49,508 nucleotides of DNA, from positions 1-49,508 of the forward strand of contig JAHZJL010000072.1 in the NCBI GenBank assembly GCA_022600935.1, written 5' to 3'. This document shows positions 18,746 to 27,912 of the stretch, piece by piece. Positions within the stretch are counted from its first letter, which is position 1, and every line of letters starts with the position of its first letter. The position numbers were made by a program, and so were the translations under genes. Source of the DNA: Gammaproteobacteria bacterium. Its GTDB lineage: Bacteria; Pseudomonadota; Gammaproteobacteria; Methylococcales; DRLZ01. The notes under the pieces were generated by a model. The model saw nothing but the letters and a program-made list of their open reading frames with translations, searched no databases and was not told the origin of the DNA.

Positions 18746-19512
18746 TGATTAACCAACACATTCAAACCCGGCAAAACGGCATTGGCATTATCGAGCTGAT
18801 GATCAGCCTTGTACTTGGGTTGGTGATTGTTGCTGGTGTCATCACTATTTTTCTCAGTAATGCCAGAGCTAACAATTATCAACAATCGCAGATTACATTA
18901 CAGGAAAACAGCAGACATATGCATTTATTGTTTGGCAATGTGATTCGACAAACCGGTTATCTGCCAATGAATACCAAAGAGGGTGAATTGATTGCTCAAA
19001 AAAATCTGGTTTTTCCGGCAGAAACAACCGATATCAAATTTGCTAATGCGGGACAAGTGATCAGTGGTATTGAATCAACTGTTTCCGGTGTCGCAAAAGA
19101 TCAATTCAGCATTCGCTTTAAAGTCGACTCAATGACTGTCAATTGCTTTGGAGATACTGTTCCTGTTAGCAGTATGCCTCTGGATTCCCTGGAGCGTAAT
19201 ACTTATCGAATCAATGCCGATGAGTTGTTGGAATGTCAACGACTTAACGATGCTGGAGGCACAGATACCCAGCCAATTATTGGAAGCAACGCAGGTTCTG
19301 TTCGCCAACAGTTATCTGTTCAAAGCATGTCGGTGCATTACGGATTGGATACTGATAATAATAAAAGCATTGACACAATCGCGAGAGCAAGTAGCGTCGG
19401 GGATTGGTCACAAGTCAGGTGTATCGAATTGGTATTAACGATTAAAGCTGGCAAGGAAATTAAACCACAACAAGTCAGATATTATTTTGACTTGCCCAAT
19501 ATGGACTCGTGA
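18745..19512 (+). CDS. pilW: Type IV pilus minor pilin PilW, copy 2
   Basis: The 255-residue prepilin has leader ending RQNG and IGIIELMISLVLGLVIVAGVITIFL, with Glu+5. Later segments match PilW: LQENSRHMHLLFGNVIRQTGYL (about residues 52-74) and MSVHYGLDTDNNKSIDT (about 203-219). It is a minor pilin of the priming complex. Its TGA overlaps the ATG of pilX (TGATG). Confidence 0.87.
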   Translation: MINQHIQTRQNGIGIIELMISLVLGLVIVAGVITIFLSNARANNYQQSQITLQENSRHMHLLFGNVIRQTGYLPMNTKEGELIAQKNLVFPAETTDIKFANAGQVISGIESTVSGVAKDQFSIRFKVDSMTVNCFGDTVPVSSMPLDSLERNTYRINADELLECQRLNDAGGTDTQPIIGSNAGSVRQQLSVQSMSVHYGLDTDNNKSIDTIARASSVGDWSQVRCIELVLTIKAGKEIKPQQVRYYFDLPNMDS

Positions 19513-20051
19513 TGACGACCTTGATTGTGAAGCAGACTCACCCTTCATTTAAAGCCACATATCAATCTGGGTTGGCGCTGGCAACATCTTTGATTTTTCT
19601 GGTCATTATCTCAATCATCAGTGCCAGTCTGTTCAGAAATATTGTTTTACAAGAAAAAATGGCTGGTAATCTGCGCGCTCAAACCAGTAATTTTGAGGCC
19701 GCTAATTCCTCAATTGCACGAAACTGGAATTTACTTGCCTGGGTTGGTACGGATTCAAGCAAAGACGCGACGACAACTAAACGTTCAAATATCCCGGATC
19801 AGTTCGATATTGTCGATGCATCCAGTAACAAGATTGTGGATCTGAATATTGATGTTGATATTTGTTTTGCTGGTGAAGCTCTTGCTTCAGGATTTAGCTG
19901 GAGTAACGATCAAGGCCGCTCCAAGACATTGATGGCCCAAAGATATCTGGTAAAAGCCCGGTCCACAGACACAGTCAACAGCTCAGTGAATATCGATCGA
20001 TCTGGTTATATTGTTCTGCCTGCAGCTGGTCAACCGTCAAACTGCCCATAA
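19512..20051 (+). CDS. pilX: Type IV pilus minor pilin PilX, copy 2
   Basis: The start is the ATG at 19512 overlapping the pilW stop; the GTG one codon earlier is less likely. The 179-residue product has the PilX-type membrane segment (YQSGLALATSLIFLVIISII) without Glu+5. It is followed by LQEKMAGNLRAQTSNFEAANS, the PilX signature. It is predicted to join the PilV-PilW-PilY1 tip complex. A 37-bp gap leads to pilY1. Confidence 0.85.
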   Translation: MTTLIVKQTHPSFKATYQSGLALATSLIFLVIISIISASLFRNIVLQEKMAGNLRAQTSNFEAANSSIARNWNLLAWVGTDSSKDATTTKRSNIPDQFDIVDASSNKIVDLNIDVDICFAGEALASGFSWSNDQGRSKTLMAQRYLVKARSTDTVNSSVNIDRSGYIVLPAAGQPSNCP

Positions 20052-20088
20052 CAACAATGACCATGCGCAGGATACGAAGAAATCAATC

Positions 20089-23000
20089 ATGAATGCTATA
20101 AAGAAAAATACACGGTTAATTCTGCACGGAGTCTTATTATCAATGCTGTTGGCTCCATATTCAGCTGGTGCGGATGATATTGATGTTTTTGTCAATCCAA
20201 GTCTGACTGGTGTTAAGCCAAATATCTTATTGCTGCTCGATCTTTCTGAAAGCATGGATTACGCACCCGATAATCAACCACCTGCAACTGCAAATGACAG
20301 TAAAATTGCTATTTTAAAATCAGCGATGAACAGTATTCTTGATGACCCGCATATTGCAGGAAAAGTGAATATCGGTTTACAGATTTTCAAGTCAAAATAT
20401 AGTTCAGTCGGCGCACCAATTATTTTTCCGGTCGCTGATCCTGATGATGATGCACATAACTATGATCCTGCAATACCTGTTGGTACAACTGTTAGACAGG
20501 TCTTGAAAAACCAGATTGAGAGTGCCGAAACATCAGGCAACAAAACCCCGATTCTCAATGCATTGTATGAGTCTGCACGATATTTTCGTGGCATGGATAT
20601 TGACGATGGATCTAATTTAGTCGGTGAAGCGCCCCCTGTCTGGAATCAATCTGCTTCGATACCGCAATACACGGCCCCTCCTGGTAGTAACTGGTGGGAG
20701 TGGTGGCGTGCCCCTCATTTGGCAAGTTATATCGGTAATCCACCGTCGGAAACAGTGAACAGTGAAACCCAGACTCTACTTGGAACATCTGGCTCAACCA
20801 ATCAATACTGTTACGATTATTCTCCATATGGCGGAACCAATTATTGTCAGGAATACAATGGAACACCTCTTAATACTGACGCTAACTGGTTAAGCTGTAC
20901 AACCTATTCCTATGACAGCTGTTCAGTATCGTTCGTCTATAGCTTTCAGGATCCTGGTAATTGTTCAGTGAATGCTCCGGGGACATCATCACCCTGGGTT
21001 TGTGGTGGTGATAGCGGGAATAACTCTGAATTCTGGTGTGTACAACCGCAAAAAACATCAACAAGCAGCAAGTATTGCTGCTCGGAAACAGCAGATGAAA
21101 CAGGGACAGAATGTAAAACCTGGTCACACTGGCCAAAAACACAAACCTGCCCTGGCGTGATTACCAATAATAGTTACAACTTTTGTCGATTTGAAGTCAT
21201 TCAGGATACAACCACAACTACTGGTGATCGCACTTACATCAGCCCGATTCAACAAGCCTGTCAATCGAGCAATATTCTACTGTTGACAGATGGTGCGCCA
21301 GCATATCAAGTCAATATTGACAGCGGATCAAACTCAAATGCAACAACGCCAAGTTCACCTTATCGGATTCGACAACTCATTGCAGATAATACAGCACCTG
21401 CAGGTTTAACAGATGCTGAAATTGCCTCCACGTTATGTGATGATATATCAAATAATTTATTTGGAGATAGCACTAATTCGATTGGTGCCAACTGTGCAAT
21501 AGAATTAACCAGTTTTCTTAAATCAGTGGATCAAATTCCTTCGATTCCTGATAGTAAAGTCAATCTTCATGCAATTGCATTTGGTGAGATGACATCAGGA
21601 GCCAAGGAGTTTTTGAAACGCCTGTCCAGAGAACCAGGTCCAGGTGGAACTGCGCAATATCATGAAGCAACATCTTTAAGTTCATTAAAACAAGCACTGA
21701 CAGAGGTGATTTCAACTGCTGGTGCTGATAATTTCAGTTTCACTGGTGTGTCCATCAGTGTCAACAGCAATCGATTGTCGTCAAATGAAAAAACATTCAT
21801 TAACGTATTCAAGCCGACTGCGGAGCGGATCTGGCCTGGAAACAGTAAAGGCTATTTTCTGGGACTGAATGGGCTGGAGGATGTCAATCGCAATCCGGCA
21901 ACGCATATCAATCTCAGTGGAGTTGAGCAATTTAAGAATTCAGCGCAAAGTTTCTGGAGTTTGACGGCTGATGGAAACGAAGTCAGTGAAGGTGGCTTGC
22001 TCAATAAAATTAATGCAGCAACCCGTTCGATGTATTTTACGATTGAGACTGACCCAATCCCTGCTCCTGGAAGCAATCAGCTCCCGGTAAATTTGACCAA
22101 TACACCTTACCAGTTGACAACATCAAACAGTGATCGTTTGACAAAAGCCAGAATGGGTATGCCTGCAACTGCAACTGATACAGATCAAACCGATTTGATC
22201 AATTGGGTAAAAGAACCGCATATGGGTGAATCGTTGCATACAGAACCAACTTTGGTGGATTATGGAAACCCCTCTAACGGTGCTGATCAAGTCTTATACG
22301 TGGCAACCAATGAAGGCAGTTTACATGCGTTTGATGTGACCAAACCGGCTCCAGGTTCAACAGGTGACACCAGCGGGGGCGACGAACTGTTTGCTTTTAT
22401 GCCGTCTGAAGTGTTGCATAACCTTTATGACCTGAAGAGTAAAACAACAACTGGTGGGCATCTATATGGAATCGATGGCCCCATCAGTATTTGGCGAGAA
22501 GCTGGTTCCGATAATTCCATCAGCGCTACTACCGATCATGTGTATCTATATTTTGGCATGCGCAGAGGTGGTCGCGCATATTACGCTCTGGATGTCACTG
22601 ATTCATCGACGCCAAAAATTAAATGGCGTATAGACAACACGAGCAATGGCTTCAGCAAACTGGGTCAAACCTGGTCTCGCATGTCGTTAACAGATGTACA
22701 TCATAATGGTGGCAAACGCAAAATACTTATATTCGCTGGTGGGTACGACGAAGCTCAGGACGGAAAAACCATTCAATCTGCCGATACCACTGGGCTAGGT
22801 CTCTATATTATTGATGCCGACACTGGTGAGTTGCTGATGTCAATCGGTCCGGACTCAACTGAATTTATCAAAGTTCATCCGGATATGACTCAAAGCATTC
22901 CATCTGATCTCCGATTAATTGATTCAAATGGCAATGGCATGACTGACAGGCTGTATGTTGCTGATATGGGGAGTAATCTGTGGCGAATAGACCTTGATGA

Positions 23001-23769
23001 AACCGGCAATATAAACGATGCCAATACATTTAATGTTTATAAATTAGCAAATTTAGCTGACTCGACCAATACCGAAGCTGGGAACAGACGATTTTTCTAC
23101 CCGCCTAGTGTGACCCTGTCATTGCATGGTGGTAAAGCTGCAATGGCATTAGCGATTGGCAGTGGATTCAGAGCCCAGCCTTTCAATGCCATCAATCAGG
23201 ATAAGTTTTTTGTGATTTTCGATGAGGATGCCAAGACGGGTAAACCATCTTCAACGACGACATTAACACTGTCTGATTTGCATGATATGACGGATAACAC
23301 TATTTCAGACGCAAGTGAGCAAACCTTGTTTGAAAATAGTCACGGTTGGTTTATTGATCTGGATAGTCACGAAAAAGTTCTTTCAGAATCAATTATCTTT
23401 GATAACAAAATCCTGTTCAGCGCCTATCAGCCAGAACTCAATACAGCGTCTGCTTGCGGTGTTTCATCGAATGCATTGTATGCTATCGATCTCGGAAATG
23501 GACAACCTGTAATTGCCCAGGATATCGAAACCAATTCACCTGGACCGGAACAACCGCCTGCTGGTACTGCCGGTAAGCCATATCGAAAAGTCAGTATTCA
23601 CAACTCATCAATCGCAGGCAGCCCGACCCTGGTGTTTCTTGATCCTGCGATAGCAGGCGTAGCTAATGGAGAATGCACCACAAACGCACAAGTCTTCTCA
23701 GGGTCAGAAAAAATTCTAAGCCTTGATAATTGCATACACAATATTTTCTGGCGTGAGAGCAGTCAGTAA
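20089..23769 (+). CDS. pilY1: Type IV pilus tip-associated adhesin PilY1, copy 2, with cysteine-rich insert
   Basis: The start is placed at ATG 20089, where a signal peptide begins (MNAIKKNTRLILHG, ending near SAGADD); an upstream in-frame extension overlaps pilX. The 1226-residue protein has a von Willebrand A domain with the metal site DLSES at 51-55. Residues about 238-370 are strongly enriched in Cys, Tyr and Ser (around 16 cysteines) and interrupt the vWA domain. The C-terminal propeller has LYVATNEGSLHAFDV and the calcium-loop-like DSNGNGMTD (about residue 945), followed by LYVADMGSNLWRIDLD. It is the likely pilus-tip adhesin and mechanosensor of operon 2. pilE follows after 19 bp. Confidence 0.9.
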   Translation: MNAIKKNTRLILHGVLLSMLLAPYSAGADDIDVFVNPSLTGVKPNILLLLDLSESMDYAPDNQPPATANDSKIAILKSAMNSILDDPHIAGKVNIGLQIFKSKYSSVGAPIIFPVADPDDDAHNYDPAIPVGTTVRQVLKNQIESAETSGNKTPILNALYESARYFRGMDIDDGSNLVGEAPPVWNQSASIPQYTAPPGSNWWEWWRAPHLASYIGNPPSETVNSETQTLLGTSGSTNQYCYDYSPYGGTNYCQEYNGTPLNTDANWLSCTTYSYDSCSVSFVYSFQDPGNCSVNAPGTSSPWVCGGDSGNNSEFWCVQPQKTSTSSKYCCSETADETGTECKTWSHWPKTQTCPGVITNNSYNFCRFEVIQDTTTTTGDRTYISPIQQACQSSNILLLTDGAPAYQVNIDSGSNSNATTPSSPYRIRQLIADNTAPAGLTDAEIASTLCDDISNNLFGDSTNSIGANCAIELTSFLKSVDQIPSIPDSKVNLHAIAFGEMTSGAKEFLKRLSREPGPGGTAQYHEATSLSSLKQALTEVISTAGADNFSFTGVSISVNSNRLSSNEKTFINVFKPTAERIWPGNSKGYFLGLNGLEDVNRNPATHINLSGVEQFKNSAQSFWSLTADGNEVSEGGLLNKINAATRSMYFTIETDPIPAPGSNQLPVNLTNTPYQLTTSNSDRLTKARMGMPATATDTDQTDLINWVKEPHMGESLHTEPTLVDYGNPSNGADQVLYVATNEGSLHAFDVTKPAPGSTGDTSGGDELFAFMPSEVLHNLYDLKSKTTTGGHLYGIDGPISIWREAGSDNSISATTDHVYLYFGMRRGGRAYYALDVTDSSTPKIKWRIDNTSNGFSKLGQTWSRMSLTDVHHNGGKRKILIFAGGYDEAQDGKTIQSADTTGLGLYIIDADTGELLMSIGPDSTEFIKVHPDMTQSIPSDLRLIDSNGNGMTDRLYVADMGSNLWRIDLDETGNINDANTFNVYKLANLADSTNTEAGNRRFFYPPSVTLSLHGGKAAMALAIGSGFRAQPFNAINQDKFFVIFDEDAKTGKPSSTTTLTLSDLHDMTDNTISDASEQTLFENSHGWFIDLDSHEKVLSESIIFDNKILFSAYQPELNTASACGVSSNALYAIDLGNGQPVIAQDIETNSPGPEQPPAGTAGKPYRKVSIHNSSIAGSPTLVFLDPAIAGVANGECTTNAQVFSGSEKILSLDNCIHNIFWRESSQ

Positions 23770-23788
23770 ATTACTCGGATATTAAATA

Positions 23789-24208
23789 ATGAGCGTATCG
23801 GATATGGATAATGAAAAAGGGTTTACGTTAACTGAGTTATTGATTGCAATAGCAATTTCAGCGATATTAGCCACCATTGCTTATCCAGGTTACCAGGATC
23901 ATGTGAGGAAATCTTATCGGTCCGAGGCGCAATCCTTGCTGATGGATATCGCCTCTCGTCAGGAAAAATTTTTCACTGAAAATAACCGGTATGCTGCAAA
24001 TTTAAGTATGCTTAATTTTGCAACTAATACTGTGTCATCTGATACTGGCAGGTACACAGCGAGTATTACGGCTTCGACTAATACAACATTTACTGTACAG
24101 GCCTCACCATCTTCTAAAGGAGAGCAAAACAAGGATAGTTGCGGTACGTTTAGCTTGAATGAACTGGGTGTTCACAGTGTTACCGGTACAAATAATCGTT
24201 GCTGGTAA
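23789..24208 (+). CDS. pilE: Type IV pilin PilE-like minor pilin
   Basis: The 139-residue prepilin has the mature N-terminus FTLTELLIAIAISAILATIAYPGYQDHVRKS, typical of PilE of the fimU-pilE cluster. The body shows RSEAQSLLMDIASRQEKFFTENNRYA, and the C-terminus carries a disulfide pair (Cys in SCGTF and in NNRCW). An internal ATG (MDNEKG) would give a leader of only six residues and is an equally good start. It ends operon 2; operon 1 has no such gene. No terminator hairpin is visible before the convergent neighbour. Confidence 0.85.
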   Translation: MSVSDMDNEKGFTLTELLIAIAISAILATIAYPGYQDHVRKSYRSEAQSLLMDIASRQEKFFTENNRYAANLSMLNFATNTVSSDTGRYTASITASTNTTFTVQASPSSKGEQNKDSCGTFSLNELGVHSVTGTNNRCW

Positions 24209-24258
24209 TCTATAATCTATCCCTATAATCCACAACCCTTTCGTGTATGCTGGTGTGT

Positions 24259-24867
24259 TTAACGCTTTTTGATTGCGATTAGCCCTGCAAGCGCTGAGGA
24301 AAATAACCAGAACGCTGCTGGAATTGGAACGAATTGAATAATTGTCTCACCGGTTCCAGCGATAGACTTGTTACCAGTAAAAGCAATAAAACTGGAGTTG
24401 GCCTGAGTCGCTTGAAAATTAAACCCGTCAATAGTCTGGTTTGGTCCAATTGCTACACTGAGTGACTCTGGAAAAAATCCGCCAAATGGATCATTAAACT
24501 GTTTGGTAAAAAAACCAATAAATCTTGACCCATTACTGAAGCTGGATAAATCCGTTCCAGAAAATGGACCTTCATTAGACCCCATAGTAAACACCTGGCT
24601 AGCCCAACCTATCATACCATCATCAAAGCCTTCACCTGTTCCAAGGATTGCAAAAGGATTTTCAACAGCGAATGCAAAAATGACGTTATCCGGGAATGAG
24701 CCAGTCATGTTGTTTGTTACAGAATAACTCCCGAATCCAAATACAGGATCAAATGTTTCATTGATGATGACATTGTCAGCCGGTACAACAACTACTGAAT
24801 AAGCTGGATTAATGTACAACAAAAACAAAAACGGAAACATTAAAAAAAAGTAATGTTTATGTGGCAT
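24259..24867 (-). CDS. Exported protein with VPLPA-CTERM-type sorting signal
   Basis: The 202-residue protein has an N-terminal signal peptide (to about residue 24) and a C-terminal tail of the motif VPIPAAFWLF, a hydrophobic segment SSALAGLIAI and a KKR cluster. This tripartite tail matches the VPLPA-CTERM variant of the exosortase sorting signals. The middle is rich in Phe, Gly, Ser and Asn with no recognised domain. Family knowledge predicts processing by an exosortase and a role at the cell surface or in extracellular matrix. The exosortase encoded at 44.0-44.8 kb sits with a different substrate, so the enzyme for this protein may lie outside the window. It is monocistronic and converges with pilE. 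Confidence 0.75.
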   Translation of the reverse strand: MPHKHYFFLMFPFLFLLYINPAYSVVVVPADNVIINETFDPVFGFGSYSVTNNMTGSFPDNVIFAFAVENPFAILGTGEGFDDGMIGWASQVFTMGSNEGPFSGTDLSSFSNGSRFIGFFTKQFNDPFGGFFPESLSVAIGPNQTIDGFNFQATQANSSFIAFTGNKSIAGTGETIIQFVPIPAAFWLFSSALAGLIAIKKR

Positions 24868-25288
24868 GTGTGAGTTCCTTAATACAATGCAATTGATTTG
24901 ATTAAATGGATTCAGATATATAGAATCCGAGCCTGAGAGGAGTCGATCATGCTGGCCTTTACCAGTGAATACCTAACCTGAATCATACACTTGGTTGATA
25001 AGGTTACGCTCAGATTAGACCAGAGAAATTGAGGTAATTGCAGTAAACAAGTTCTTACTCTAAGCAATAATAAGCGGGTATTACGTGCTGTAGATCCTAT
25101 TAATATTTTTTGACAGTTAAAACATCAAATGTGTTAACTCTTGTAAATACACGATTGATTTTCAACAGAACGTAAAGCGCAGACAAGCAGTAATCAAAAT
25201 AATTCTTGAATTGAAAAGGGTTTCAACTATTTATTTCACATGCAGGTTTGAGTATATCCTCAGCATACAATAATTTTTAAACACGCTC
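24868..25288. other. Non-coding interval upstream of the VPLPA-CTERM gene
   Basis: About 420 AT-rich bases lie between two minus-strand genes. They must include the promoter of the VPLPA-CTERM gene. I see no convincing ORF, RNA gene or terminator hairpin. Confidence 0.4.
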
Positions 25289-26056
25289 TCAGGAAAACAA
25301 AGCCATTGTTGATACATCCTGATTTTCTTCAGTATTTTTGAGCATTCTTGAAGGATCATCGCCTTTTTGCCAGGCTGTGATGCCGAATTGAACAGTACAG
25401 CCATCAGAAACAATTGAACGATCGTTGACCAGTTTTGCAGCAAGTTCTTTGGCTTCTTCGAGACAGGTTTCCGGCAATATAATCAGGATTGAATTGTCGT
25501 CAAGTTTGCCCAGACAATCGGCCCACCGTAAACGATCCTTGAGTTGCTCGGCAACAGATCTCATACGCTCCTCAAGTGCATCTTCCTCAGTGGTTAATGT
25601 CAATCGAAGCAGTGCCAATGGATTACCGTAACGGCGACTTCGTGTTACCTGGCTGGACAGGTTCTCAAGTATCATGTTCTTGTTATACAGACCGGTAACC
25701 GTGTCTTTCGGCGTGATCTGCTTGATGTGCTCTTCCAGTAACTGTTTTTCACTGACATTGTGAAACACATACATGGAAGATTGGTCAGGCAAGTCAATCA
25801 GCTCGGTTTGTAAATAAACAGTTTGGCTTTCAACGTCAATTTTCTGAATTGAGCCTTGACTGGTAAACATAGCAGCCAGGTCGAGATCGCCAATCTGGTC
25901 TGGTGAGTTTCCAAGCAGATTTTCTTTGCCAGTAGGACACAAATCAGCAAATGCCTGGTTGACCATGACAAATTTGTTATCCTGCAAAATAACAGTAGCA
26001 ATAGGCAGCTTTTCCAGGGCCAGTTGAGTGATTGATGAATCGATTATATTTGACAT
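25289..26056 (-). CDS. PAS domain protein with degenerate GGDEF domain
   Basis: The 255-residue protein has an N-terminal PAS-like domain (about 8-105: LPIATVILQDNKFVMVNQAFADL). A GGDEF-type domain follows, starting at KDTVTGLYNKNMILENL. The signature position reads GKLDDNSILIILPET where active diguanylate cyclases have a G-G-D/E-E-F loop, so catalysis is unlikely. The rest of the fold (RWADCLG before it, later VQFGITAW) is kept. There is no membrane segment or receiver domain. It may be a cytoplasmic sensor or partner protein that lost cyclase activity. A long hairpin lies upstream, between it and argH. Confidence 0.7.
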   Translation of the reverse strand: MSNIIDSSITQLALEKLPIATVILQDNKFVMVNQAFADLCPTGKENLLGNSPDQIGDLDLAAMFTSQGSIQKIDVESQTVYLQTELIDLPDQSSMYVFHNVSEKQLLEEHIKQITPKDTVTGLYNKNMILENLSSQVTRSRRYGNPLALLRLTLTTEEDALEERMRSVAEQLKDRLRWADCLGKLDDNSILIILPETCLEEAKELAAKLVNDRSIVSDGCTVQFGITAWQKGDDPSRMLKNTEENQDVSTMALFS

Positions 26057-26160
26057 GACTCATTACCTTACCGTTTCAGGTTGATTTCCAGCAATACATT
26101 CAAAAACAAAAATCCATATCACAAACATTCAGTGACTGTTGTCATTCTGTAATTGATATC

Positions 26161-26208
26161 ATTCAGTGACGACAACTTTTTAAACCAAAAAAGTTGTCGT
26201 CACTGAAT
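26161..26208. terminator. Long perfect hairpin downstream of argH
   Basis: A 21-bp perfect inverted repeat (arms 26161-26181 and 26188-26208, loop 6 nt) lies between the argH stop and the PAS protein gene, both on the minus strand. The loop-proximal ends of the arms are runs of T and A. An extra copy of the outer part, CATTCAGTGAC, occurs at 26126-26136. It probably ends argH transcription, though no T-run follows the stem on the minus strand. Confidence 0.6.
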
Positions 26209-26295
26209 TTAAATTTTCATCAACCTGTTCTGCTCGCCTGGTATACAGGTGCAATCAGTTTTTCAATTGTTGTTGATTGTTGCTGTGGACGAGGG

Positions 26296-27711
26296 CTATC
26301 GGTTCTGATTCTGTACTCTCTGCCTGGCATTATACACCGCCTGACGAACCTGCTCAGGTGCTGTACCACCCAAATGATTGCGTGAGGCGACAGAGCCTTC
26401 AACAGTGAGAATTTTAAAAACGTCTTGTTCAATGCCGGGGGAAAGTTGCTGTAATTCTTCAATTGTTAATTCGGCAAGCTCCCTGTCGGTATCGATGGCA
26501 ATCCGCACGGCGTGGCCAACAACTTCATGAGCGTCACGAAATGCCACACCTTTGACCACCAGGTAGTCAGCGAGATCCGTTGCAGTTGAGAATCCCTGTT
26601 GTGCAGCTTTGTACATGGCCTGCCGATTGGTTTTCAGGTTCGGCATCATGGTTGCAAATGCGTGTAGAGAATTTAATACAGTATCGACTGTATCGAATAG
26701 TGGTTCCTTGTCTTCCTGATTATCCTTGTTGTAGGCCAGGGGCTGGCTTTTCATCAGAGTTAACATGGACATTAAATGACCATATACACGCCCTGTCTTA
26801 CCCCTGACCAGTTCCGGTACATCAGGATTTTTCTTTTGAGGCATAATCGACGAGCCGGTACAAAACGCATCCGGTAATTCGATAAAATTGAACTGGGTGC
26901 TGGACCATAACACCAGCTCTTCTGAGAATCGGGATAAATGCGCCATAATCAGGCTCGCCGCTGCATTGAATTCTATAATGAAATCACGGTCACTGACGCC
27001 ATCCAGAGAGTTCTGAGTAGGTCCGTCAAAGCCTAATAACTGGGCTGTCATGGGCCGATCAATCGGATAACTGGTTCCGGCCAGTGCCGCTGAACCCAGT
27101 GGCATTTGATTGATGCGTTTGCGGCAATCGACCAGGCGTTGCTTGTCGCGTTCCAGCATTTCAAACCAGGCCAGCATATGATGACCAAAGGTAATTGGCT
27201 GTGCCACTTGCAAATGAGTAAAGCCCGGCATAATGGTATCCGCTTCGCGTTCCGCCAGGTTTACCAGCGCGGTTTGCAGCACGACCAGCTTATCAACGAT
27301 AACATCCAGTTGCTCGCGCAGAAACAATCGAATATCGGTAGCAACCTGATCATTTCGGGAGCGTCCGGTATGCAGTCGTTTACCCGCTTCACCAATGCGA
27401 TCGACAAGGCGTGCTTCGATATTCATATGAACATCTTCGAGCGCCACAGACCAGTTGAAATCACCACGCTGGATTTCAGCGCGAATGTCGTCCAGTCCCT
27501 GTACGATAAGGTTGACATCCTGTTCGGACAACACCCCTATGTGATGCAGCATCTGCGCGTGAGCGACCGAGCCGTCAATATCATGCTCTGCAAGGCGCTG
27601 GTCAAAGCTTACTGAAGCAGTAAATGCCTCCACAAACTGATCAGTTGGTTCTGTGAATCTGCCACCCCAGGGTTTGTCTGCTGTTGCTTCTGTCATTAAT
27701 TCGAAAGGCAT
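26296..27711 (-). CDS. argH: Argininosuccinate lyase
   Basis: This enzyme catalyses the last step of arginine synthesis, splitting argininosuccinate into arginine and fumarate in the cytoplasm. The 471-residue product has the fumarase/aspartase superfamily signature [12 protein letters not shown]. Other conserved blocks are PWGGRFTE at the N-terminus, [13 protein letters not shown] (active-site region) and [10 protein letters not shown] near the C-terminus. A second start five codons later ([11 protein letters not shown] at 27694-27696) also fits the family. The gene is divergent from algZ-algR, an arrangement also seen in pseudomonads. Confidence 0.95.
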   Translation of the reverse strand: MPFELMTEATADKPWGGRFTEPTDQFVEAFTASVSFDQRLAEHDIDGSVAHAQMLHHIGVLSEQDVNLIVQGLDDIRAEIQRGDFNWSVALEDVHMNIEARLVDRIGEAGKRLHTGRSRNDQVATDIRLFLREQLDVIVDKLVVLQTALVNLAEREADTIMPGFTHLQVAQPITFGHHMLAWFEMLERDKQRLVDCRKRINQMPLGSAALAGTSYPIDRPMTAQLLGFDGPTQNSLDGVSDRDFIIEFNAAASLIMAHLSRFSEELVLWSSTQFNFIELPDAFCTGSSIMPQKKNPDVPELVRGKTGRVYGHLMSMLTLMKSQPLAYNKDNQEDKEPLFDTVDTVLNSLHAFATMMPNLKTNRQAMYKAAQQGFSTATDLADYLVVKGVAFRDAHEVVGHAVRIAIDTDRELAELTIEELQQLSPGIEQDVFKILTVEGSVASRNHLGGTAPEQVRQAVYNARQRVQNQNR

Positions 27712-27912
27712 CTGTTAACTGTTAATCAGCCAATTATACGCTTAAAGCATTGATTAAGGTATTTTTCTCATTTGATGACATAACACTCTGCTGAAGAATC
27801 GAACAATTCCAACATGCCATGAATAGTTCCAGTAAAGCCAGTAAACAGGCAAATATATGATTATTCTAGACAACTATGTTGCACACATCACAGATCACAC
27901 ATTCAAATCAAG

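Noticed and set aside
25231-25443. Minus-strand 70-codon frame overlapping the end of the PAS/GGDEF gene
   Set aside because: It is in another frame of a real gene for most of its length and shows no protein-like features.
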